Shown in pieces: positions 55,741 to 64,000 of a DNA stretch of 64,000 nucleotides (within the stretch, counting starts at the first letter, position 1; the number at the start of each line of letters is the position of its first letter). Below the pieces are notes generated by a model, which saw only the letters and a list, made by a program, of their open reading frames with translations, was not told where the DNA came from and did not search any database. Location of the stretch: the NCBI GenBank assembly GCA_963920525.1, contig OY986439.1:19297819-19361818 (forward strand), written 5' to 3'. The position numbers and the translations under genes are program-made. Source of the DNA: Dichetophora obliterata. Its lineage: Eukaryota; Arthropoda; Insecta; Diptera; Sciomyzidae.

Positions 55741-57187
55741 AGTAATGTTATAAACTATATACACCATGTTACGAAAGTCTACATACGATTGTTATATCTT
55801 CTATAAATAAAAAAAAATAGACAAGAATAATATTTTGATAGATTAAATCTTTTTATTTAGTATTCAAAATTATACACCCCAGATAAAATTTTTGGCCGGA
55901 AAATGAACTTAAAACGGCAGACAGGTAGTCTGTTTATTGGAACAGCAATGAAATTATTTTGGCCCAATTTTTGGCAGGGCAGGGCGGGAAATGTACCAAA
56001 ACCAGCCAGTTGACTGCCACTGAACAGAACAGCAGACTGGCTAACAGAGGCTATAAAAATGTATAAAAGAGCATGCAAAGGGCATTCAGTGGCAGCTAGT
56101 TGGCAAGGAATGTACAGAGCAGAATACGTGCAGGTAGTGGCAGGCAATTGGATTGGGCATTAACATAGCATTGAATTGCAAAATGTTGGTTTCTTTGTTT
56201 TATAATTTAAAAATTCCAAATAAAAATCTTCTATATACTTGAGTTTATTTTATTTAACTAACAGTTTTTGGTCCTTGTCTTCGTCGATTTTTTTCTTTCA
56301 CCTACATTTTGAACGGCTTTGATGTTGTTTCACATACAATTTGTGAGAGTGAGATTTTTCAAACGTAAATTTCTTAGTTTTTTTAAGCAAACCCAAACAA
56401 ATAAGGGAATCCACTCCTGTGGGTATAAAATCATTGCCAGCAACAATACCAGAGACTACGTGTGGGAACAGTTTTATTGAAACGAATGGTGAGTTTTAAA
56501 ATTATTGCTCTATAAAAACAAAGTCTAACACGCAAAAACAAAGCAGATTTACTTAACGAAATTTAGTAGAGAAATGTTTGTACCGTATAATCAGTTAAAG
56601 TTTTTATTTAAGATGATGAAATCGCTGGTCACTCATCCTTCCCAAAACCAAAAATTTGTGCGTCAGACGAGGATAGTGAAATCCGATTGCTGGAAAAGAT
56701 CGATTTGTTATAGGATCTCCGGTACCAACATCAGAAGTCTTCACCTCAATTCTAGCATACGCTTTACGACGAAAATTAAGCGGTTATGCATTAAGCATTT
56801 TGTTGCAATTGATTGATTCTATCCATATGCCCTAAAACGCCCACCTCCATTTACGTCTTTAAAAATAATTCATAAAAACAAATTCCGCTATTGAGTGTAA
56901 GGCGCACTGCAACAACTGTTACCGACCAGTAAAAGGAAATGCGAGGAATATAATCCGTCGCATAGACGGATTCAGATAACTGCTCACCTTTTCAATAGGG
57001 ATACAGCTACAAGCAATTATTTTTCGACCAGATTTCTGCAAACAAGTGCTCACCATTTTAGCAGAAAAAAAAATGTTGACGGGCGAGAAGACATTTACTA
57101 TGGCGAACTGTATTACAATCAATGCAAAAATGGATTCATGAATAAACGCAGAAAATTATCATTCATGTGGTATTCTGAAGGAAGCAC
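55741..57187. other. Non-coding DNA with a solo Tc1-type end
   Basis: ACGAAAGTCTACATACGATT at 55769 is the same as the outer end of the Tc1 element at 60951-62190 (there on the minus strand), but no partner or transposase lies nearby. 55890-56160 is less AT-rich, with TGGCAG/CTGCCA motifs. Short frames at 56574-56816 and 56919-57122 are not convincing. Confidence 0.4.
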
Positions 57188-57192
57188 TCTAT

Positions 57193-57263
<71 letters not shown>

Positions 57264-57305
57264 TATATTTATTTATTTATTTGTTTATTTATTTATTTTT
57301 TTATT
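57188..57305 (+). repeat. ATTT/TTTA microsatellite
   Basis: About 29 units of TATT with a few interruptions (TATA, TTTG, TTTT) near the 3' end. Frames through it (LFIYLFIY) are artefacts. Confidence 0.95.
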
Positions 57306-57603
57306 TATAAGCGCTTGTAAGAAATAAACTTATAGTTAAGCACCGATAACATGTTTGTATATAAATCAACAAATTTTTAATGTTAAACACTTAAACATAA
57401 TCTTGAACAAAAATTAATTAATTAAATACATTGAGATCAAAAACAGTTTTTAAAAACCATTATAAGAATTTAAAACTAAAAATTTAAAATAAAATAACTT
57501 TAAATTAAGAGAGAAAAATAACATTAAAAAGAAATGAATTAGGTAAGAAATCGAATGAAAAGAGATAAATTTAACTTATACTATTAACTAGATTTTTATA
57601 TAG
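57306..57603. other. AT-rich spacer
   Basis: Only A/T-rich DNA between the microsatellite and the next repeat; nothing recognised. Confidence 0.4.
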
Positions 57604-60054
57604 TAACTAGCTGATATACCCGGTGTTACTCGAGAGTCATTTATATAAACATTTTAACATACACTTCTCGATTAAATGTTTTTTAAAATCGGGAATAATG
57701 AAATACATGTTGAATTTTATTTGAATTTTATTTTATTTAATTTTATTTATCCACCGTTTGCTAGGTAATTGAACGAACATTGATCCAAAAAAGTTTAGGA
57801 AAATTTTTGTTGTTGGTAGTTCCATCTCTTGCGGTGAGCTAATTGAATTCAAAGAAGCGGTACGAAAAACAGATTTTAAAAATTAAAAAGAATTTTTATA
57901 TTTACTCAATGTTAAAGCAAGCACAATTACCTTTTCAACAAAATAAAAATTATGATGGGACTCAATGCGTCCTTGAGATATGGACATTTTAACGTCTAAA
58001 CAAAAATTTATATTAAAAAACATATTGAACTTTTTAACAAAAAAAAATTTTAATGAAATATATTAAAAACAGCAGAGTTATTGGCATTAAAAGTAAATAC
58101 TTTGATTTTCATATAATTTTTTTCTCATTATTAGCTATCAATGTTTTATGAAAATTCGTTGTGCTAAAAATGATTGTACCTACTAAAATTTCTAAAAAAA
58201 ACTGGCAGTACTGCATTATTTTACTTTTTAAAAGTTTGGTAGCAAAAGCATTTTCGCAAAATATTTCGCAAAACTTATCTGCTAGCTGCATAAGAACATC
58301 AGATATTTTTCTGTAAGCAGAAAATAGCGCCACCTGTCTGTAATCCCAATCGTGTGGGGTTAAATTTGAAGAAACTTTTGCAAAAACATAATTCAGCTAT
58401 TCAACGCAAGGTGTACGTTTAGTTTGTACCCACACATCTTACACATGTGGCGCCATCTATCTGTAAATTTAACGCACAGATCAAAACTAATGAAATAATT
58501 GTGCTGACCAGATGCGCATATGTTTTATTATATCGCCATTAGGGCGGGTCAAATTCTGGCTCAGCGAAATTCGTAAAATACATGTAATTTCAAGACTTTT
58601 TCTCCACTACAGCATATACAAATTCTGAAAAAAAGCTGTGCGGACTTTCGTAAATAGATTCATACACATACATTCATACATTCATATTTTATAATTGAGA
58701 ACAAAATCTATTTACGAAAGTCCGCACAGCTTTTTTTCAGAATTTGTGTATGCTGTAGTGGAGAAAAAGTCTTGAAATTACATGTATTTTACGAATTTCG
58801 CTGAGCCAGACCACTAAAAAATTCGTCCATACAAATTGACCCGCCCTAATCGCCATATAGGTGAAACTGATTACATGAAAATATTAACTTTTACAGCATT
58901 CTTATTCACATTCATCTTTTCGATAAAATTGTGATATATATACAACATTTAAAGTACCATTGATAAAGAACTAATTGACAACGGTGACACAATAGTGAGA
59001 ACAAATAGAGCCATCACAACAAAACAAATTTAACAGGAGGGGGGTGGTTAGGCAAAATATAAGTAAGATGATCACTATAAAGAAAATTTTGTATAATCCA
59101 AAATGTTCCTAATTACATTAGACACACAACTGCATTTTTAGAGATATATGGGGACGTTCAAACTATATAGAGAATTTTAACACAAAACTAAGTTTTATTA
59201 ATAGTCTGGTATGAAAAATAGATTTTTAGCCATTACTTTTGATTGGAAAGAGATATTGGGGTAATTTTTTCACATAAATTATTTTTGAGACTTGACTTTT
59301 TTGTAAAAAATATAAAAACAACATTTTGGAAAAAATAAATTTCGCGAAAAAAAATCAACCTTGTTGTTTTGATGACAAAAACAGTAAAATAATTTTTGCG
59401 CTTAGCTGGAAGAATTTTTGCAAATAAATGCTATGTCATATGAAAGGTAGCCAGATGTGCAATTTTTAATTGATTTCGTTTTTACAACAACAACAATTTT
59501 TGAGTCATTTTTTGAGTAAAAAGTCAATATTTTGGACCTTTTTTGACATAATCATAAAACATATATACACTGACTTAACGGTACAGTTCAACCTATTTTT
59601 GTGAAGTGATTTTATTGAACTTTTGAACAAAAAAAAATTTGAATGAAATATATTAATGGACAGCGGAGATATTTGTATCGAAAGACCAAACTTTGATTTT
59701 CATGTCGTTTTTTTCTCATTCTTAGGCAACGATGTTTTATGAAAAAGTCGTTATACTGAAAATTTCTCCAACTTTGAACATATGTGAATGTTTTTGATGT
59801 CAAAATAACAAAAATTTTTTAAAATTAAATACAAAAAAATCTCCGATACTAAAAAGTTTTATAATAACAAAATTACCGTTAGTTGAAAAATTTCAGAGGG
59901 GGCGTGGCAAAAACTAAGTATGTAACATTTTAAGTTGGGATAAACTTAATATGTGTACCTAGTTTGAGCAAAATCCGTTGAGCCGTTTAGATTTGTATAA
60001 AGGTCAAACAAACAAACAAACAAACAGAAAATGAGTTTTATTACTATAGATTAG
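57604..60054 (+). repeat. ACTAGCTGA...TACTATAGATTAG dispersed repeat with an internal duplication
   Basis: The start ACTAGCTGATATACCCGGTG and the end AATCCGTTGAGCCGTTTAGA, a run of CAAA units and TTTTATTACTATAGATTAG are hallmarks of a repeat class spread across insect genomes that I cannot assign to a superfamily with certainty. About 150 bp recurs: 58028-58180 and 59618-59770 (AAAATTTTAATGAAATATAT..., TTGATTTTCAT..., TTTTTTCTCATT..., ATGTTTTATGAAAA). So two partial copies may be joined here. A hAT MITE is inserted at 58540. Another fragment is at 12118. Confidence 0.6.
58540..58848. mobile_element. 309-bp hAT-type foldback MITE
   Basis: TAGGGCGGGTCAA...TTGACCCGCCCTA ends; ATCGCCAT duplicated exactly (58532-58539 and 58849-58856). 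The arms are almost perfectly complementary for ~105 bp (CTGGCTCAGCGAAATTCGTA inward to CTTTCGTAAATAGATT), with ~20 extra bases near the end of the right arm. Central loop ~50 bases with CATACATTCATACATTCATA. Confidence 0.95.
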
Positions 60055-60949
60055 CAAATGCACCAAAAATTATTCAAAACAAACACCAGTATATTAGATC
60101 TTTTGAAATACAGTTAATTGCACCACAATGTATTAAAAAAATGAATTTTGCATTACATATAAATGATATTTTTTATGTATGTGTTGCACCAAGTATGATT
60201 GAAAATGAATAAAGCACCTTTACTTTTTTAAATTTTATAAATTTTTAATTAACGGCCATTTCTGCAAATTTTCAGCAAATTGTAACTTTTCAAATGAATT
60301 CCGATGTGAAAATGTTTTAAAAAATTTCAATATAAAGGCAGTAAAAGTTAGATTTACTGAATAAAAGCGTATTCCAGTATGAGACGAGATAATTCTGTTG
60401 TCTAAAAAGCAAAACATATTGAAGCTGCTCGACCTTTTCAATTAGATGCCAATACAATGCTTGTTTTTAATAGAGTTCATGTGCCTGCCAGTATAGCGTG
60501 AAAGCATTCTGTTCTCTAGAAAACAAAACTTTTAAACCTGCCCAAACATTTCAGTTCAATGCCAAAATAATGCCTTTATTCAACAGAGTTCATATGCCTG
60601 CAGTTATAGTGCGTAGGAAGGCTGCTGCTGAAAAAACAAAAATGTTTAAGCTGCTTGAACATTTGAGTTGCCGTCCAATACAATGCTGAATTTCGACACA
60701 CTGCCTTCTACTGACTTTTCCATGCCATCATGCTGCTACTTTCTGGCAGCCTTTTTTGATAAAAAGTAAACTGGCCGCCACCACATTTCAGTATACTGCG
60801 AGAACTCTGCTCATTTGCCAAAATTATGCTGGTACAATGCCATTTCCCTGTCGAATTCTTTGTCTGGGGCAGGCAACAAAAAACAAAGCTTCAACATAAA
60901 GTATTAGTTTAAAACTTAGAAAACTAAAAATGTAATGTTCACATTTTTT
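60055..60949. other. Non-coding, with a ~112-bp minisatellite
   Basis: 60360-60690 holds about 2.5-3 diverged units with AATAGAGTTCATGTGCCTGC or a variant, GCATTCTGTTCTCTAGAAAA and CAAAAC, then a Leu/Ala-type CTGCTCGACC. Frames through it are repeats of the same artefact. The remainder is unremarkable. Confidence 0.55.
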
Positions 60950-60950
60950 C

Positions 60951-62190
60951 CATAAGTCTACATACGGTATGATTTTTAGATAAAAAATGATATATTTGTA
61001 ACTTGTAGGGCCGCCATTGGCTTTAATAACTTCTTGCAGTCGAGAAGGCATTGGTAGGGCCAATTTTTTCGTGACTTCCGGAGCAATTTTTTCCCACTCC
61101 TCAACTATAACCGTTTTGAGGGTGCGGACGGAAGTTATTTATCTTCCTTTAATCTTCTCTTTCAAATGTGCCCACAAATGCTCAATAACGTTGAGGTCCG
61201 GTGATTGCGGAGGATGATCCAGCTTCGATCTGACATTATACAGGAGCCATTCTTTGACCAAGCCAGAACTATGCTTGGGATCGTTGTCGTGCATGAATAT
61301 ATATTTTCGGGCTAGTTGAAGTTTTTGAATACTTGGAATAAAATTTGTTTTCAAAATATCAATGTACATATGCCGATCCATTGTCCCTTCTATAAATCGC
61401 AGTTCGCCATCTCCATTTGCTTCCATGCAGCCCTACACCATAACAGAACCCCCTGCATGTTTGACTGTGAGGCAAATATTCTTTGGCTGAAGTGCCGTAT
61501 TTACTTTTCGCCATACTCTTGCGGGTCCATCTCTTCCAAAAACATTGAACTTGCACTCGTCTGTGAAAATCACTCGTGTCCAAAAGGTTGGATCCTCAAT
61601 ATGCTTTTTTTCATTCAGTTTGGCATAATTTAGTCGCTTCTTCCTATTCACTTCGCTTATAAGGGGTTTCTTTCGTGCCACTTGGGAAGTTAAACCTGCC
61701 TTTTGTAAGCAACGTCGAATGCATTGAGCATTAACATCAATTCCGTCAAACTGCCGCAAATTTTTGGCCAGTTTAAAAACACTACTTCTCCGGTTTTCAG
61801 CCACGCTTCTAACTATTTTCCTTTGCATTCTCTCATCAAGTTTGCTGGAACGACCACTTCTTGGCTTGCTCTCGTAAGATCCACTATTATTATAATTTTT
61901 AATTATTGTTTGCACCGTTGCCTTACTCAAACCTAATGTTTCACCAACTTTTGAATAAGAATTTCCTTCATTTTTAAGTTTTACAACCACTTCGCGCAAA
62001 CCAGGAGAAATTTCTTTTCTTTTTGACATTTTTAAGCAATTTTTTCTAAGTTTTACATAAAAAAGCACGTAATCTAACTCTTATTTTGATCCTCTTAATG
62101 CGACTGAACTTCTTAAGAATATGCGGCGATGAGCGATCACGTGTCGTAACGGAACTTTTTCTAGAAATTGATCGTATGTAGACTTTCGTT
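60951..62190 (-). mobile_element. Tc1-like DNA transposon
   Basis: Inverted ends: ATAAGTCTACATACGG at 60952 and, on the minus strand from ~62190, ACGAAAGTCTACATACGATC. The exact outer base and the TA are not certain. ~1.24 kb, near the expected size for Tc1 family members. Confidence 0.8.
60980..62029 (-). pseudogene. Tc1-type transposase (DD34E), one nonsense codon and one frameshift
   Basis: ATG 62029 (MSKRKEISPGLREVV). Bipartite HTH: SYSKVGETLGLSKATVQTII, then the GRSSKL hook and CLQKAGLTSQVARKKPL. DDE domain: RVIFTDECKFNVFG (first Asp), YIFMHDNDPKHSSG (second), PQSPDLNVIEHLW (Glu); the last two are 34 residues apart. A TAG replaces Trp after GGSVMV (~61434), and a frameshift after KEKIKGR (~61140) moves the C-terminus (EEWEKIAPEV, MPSRLQEVIKANGGPTSYKY) to another frame. 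The catalytic triad is intact, so this copy is recently inactivated. Confidence 0.92.
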
Positions 62191-62299
62191 AAACTTGCCA
62201 ACTAGTGTTGTGCAGTTTTTTTAGGGTTTTGAAAAAGTAACGATTAATAGAATGCATTTTTTTTTAGCGTTAGTCTTGTTCATTTTATTAATGGAAAAT

Positions 62300-64000
62300 T
62301 TAAAGAAAAAGTAGCATTGTTGAAGTTTTCTATAATCAGTTTTAATTATAATCTTTGTGACTTTAATATCCTAAACAATCATTTTAAAAATATTGATTGG
62401 TTTTCTATGTTTAATGGTTCTGATGTAACGTCTTGCTTTAATGATTTTAAGGCCAAAATCATTGAAATTTGTTATCAAAACATACCTTTAAACTCACACA
62501 GTTCATATAAACTTCCCTGGTTTACCAAAGGCTTAAAAAAGCTAAAAAATTTAAAAAATAAATTTTTTAATAGATATAAAGAAACAAATGATTCTAGTGC
62601 TTTTGATAAGTACCAGCACTATATGAGAGAGTTTAACTTTCTAAACAGATATCTTTATAATAAGTATATCCTAGACTTTGAATGTAACATAAATTCTAAC
62701 CCTAAAGCGTTCTGGAGATATGTTAAATCAAAAAAAAACTGCTCTAACATTCCATCTTCTGTTTTTTACAACGATAAATCAGCTAGTTGCGCAAATGCTG
62801 CTGCTGACCTTTTTGCTGAGTTTTTTCAGTCTAATTTTGTGACTGATAACGATGCTGCTGACTGTAGTTTTCCACAGATTCAAACTTCTATTGATTTTGG
62901 ATCACTTTTAATTTCATTTGATGATATAATTAATGGAATTTCTGATCTGAAGCCATCAATGCAAACTGATATTGACGGAATGTCTTCTATATTGTTAAAA
63001 AGATGTTTGTCATTGGTTGACCCCATTATGACAATTTTCAATAAATCGCTTTCTTCAGGTTTATTTATTTCTGATTGGAAAATGGCTTTAGTAACACCAA
63101 TATTTAAAAATGGTAATAAAAATGATGTATCTAATTATAGACCAATTTCAAAACTTTCTTCTATTTCGAAACTCTTTGAGAGTATAATAAAAAACAAAAT
63201 GTATTTTCAAGTTAAGAGGTTAATTTCTCCTAACCAACATGGTTTTGTATCGGGACGCTCAACAGTATCTTACCTTGCAGTATTCACTGAAGATTGCATC
63301 TCTGCTTTCAGGAGGGGATGTCAGGTGGATGCTATTTATACTGATTTTTCTAAGGCCTTTGATAAGTTATCTCATAAATTCTTGGTTTCAAAACTATCAA
63401 ACATGGGTTTTCACTCCATTTTTTTGAAATGGTTAAGGTCTTATTTAATTGGAAGAGTTACCTATGTTGTAATTGACAATGTAAGGTCTGCCCCTTTTGT
63501 TGCCTCTTCTGGTGTTCCACAAGGCAGCATTCTTGGCCCTTTACTTTTCATTTTATTCATCAATGATATTGGTAGCTGTTTTTCAAATGCCAGTTACATA
63601 CCTACTATATGCGGATGATCTAAAATTGTATTCTACTATTGAAAATATATCTGATGCACATGATCTACAACAACAATTGTCAAATATATCTGCATGGTGC
63701 TCTAAAAACCGCCTTTCATTAAATATAAAAAAGTGTTTTCATATCTCGTTTTCAAAAACTCAAAATTCCATTAACACCTCATATTCTATTGATAGCCACA
63801 TTTTAAAATCTTTCGATGAAATATCTGATTTGGGTGTGATATTCGATATTAAGTTTTCTTTTCTTAGCCATATCAATTTTATTATACCTAAAGCAGATGT
63901 ATGCTTTTGTTCGTCGCAATAGTTCAGCTTTTATTGATCCATATACGCATAAAGCACTCTTTTCTGCTTTTGTGAGATCTAAGCTTGAATAGCATCGTTT
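62300..64000 (+). mobile_element. Third non-LTR retrotransposon (CR1/Jockey-like), 5' truncated, continues past the window
   Basis: Begins between the Tc1 end and ~62310, inside ORF2, and is still coding at the right edge. Its protein is distinct from the other two non-LTR families here. Confidence 0.75.
62317..63922 (+). pseudogene. Reverse transcriptase (ORF2, endonuclease-distal part), one frameshift
   Basis: The long frame to 63618 has the linker between endonuclease and polymerase (LPWFTKGLKKLKNLKN, NPKAFWRYVKSKK), then DIDGMSSILLKRC, LVTPIFKNGNKNDVSNYRPI, HGFVSGRSTVSYL, YTDFSKAFDKLSHKFLVSKL and SSGVPQGSILGPLLFILFIN. Near 63590 the frame shifts, and ASYIPT gives way to TYLLYADDLKLYS in the other frame (active-site YADD). 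SAWCSKNRLSLNIKKC follows to TAG 63920. No endonuclease is seen. One frameshift is otherwise the only visible damage in 500 residues; an earlier start cannot be determined. Confidence 0.85.

Noticed and set aside
57138..57320. Frame with LFIYLFIY repeats
   Set aside because: Translation of an ATTT microsatellite.
61316..61633. 105-codon plus-strand frame
   Set aside because: Shadow of the Tc1 transposase on the other strand.

Overview
The window is repeat-dominated, AT-rich nuclear DNA of a higher dipteran, most likely a tephritid fruit fly. This rests on the transposon content: a ZAM-type errantivirus, a DD41D (rosa-like) mariner of the kind described from Ceratitis and relatives, and many hAT, Harbinger, Tc1 and non-LTR copies. 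It also fits the host-like islands with CAG/TTG triplet runs. No complete host gene is visible. The only candidate is the 3' end of an open frame at 1-210. No rRNA, convincing tRNA or CRISPR array was seen.

Layout. At 2433-10946 lies a full-length errantivirus (Ty3/gypsy-type insect endogenous retrovirus). Its two 760-bp LTRs show no differences by eye and its gag, pol and env are open. It has a tRNA-Ser-like primer site, a polypurine tract and flanking CGCGCG copies. Env appears to take its start codon and signal peptide from a mini-exon in the leader. From 12.1 to 20 kb there is an unclassified TA-target DNA transposon carrying a MITE, a decayed Harbinger (transposase plus Myb-like gene) carrying a deleted mariner, a 178-bp hairpin and a 5'-truncated non-LTR element. 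From 20.9 to 31.5 kb there are foldback elements, a deleted mariner, and a 126-bp tandem satellite split by a hAT transposon. From 31.5 to 40.8 kb there is AT-rich DNA, two TTAA-flanked MITEs sharing one TTAA, and a host-like island.

From 40.8 to 44.15 kb is a deep nest: a 3.3-kb hAT holds a satellite-bearing repeat, which holds a 1.46-kb foldback element, which holds a 469-bp hAT MITE. From 44.6 to 51.3 kb are a MITE, a full-length but dead rosa-type mariner, and a non-LTR element split by a second, RNase H-bearing non-LTR element that ends in TTAGG-type repeats. From 51.5 to 64 kb are a hAT with a DUF4371-like fragment, a host-like island, an ATTT microsatellite, an ACTAGCTGA-type repeat with an inserted hAT foldback MITE, a Tc1 with one nonsense codon and one frameshift, and a non-LTR element running off the window.

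Almost everything is decayed. The errantivirus is the exception and looks very recent. Much of the value here is in exact element boundaries and target-site duplications, which allow insertion order to be read from the sequence. All comparisons were made by eye, so family names rest on recognised motifs rather than searches.
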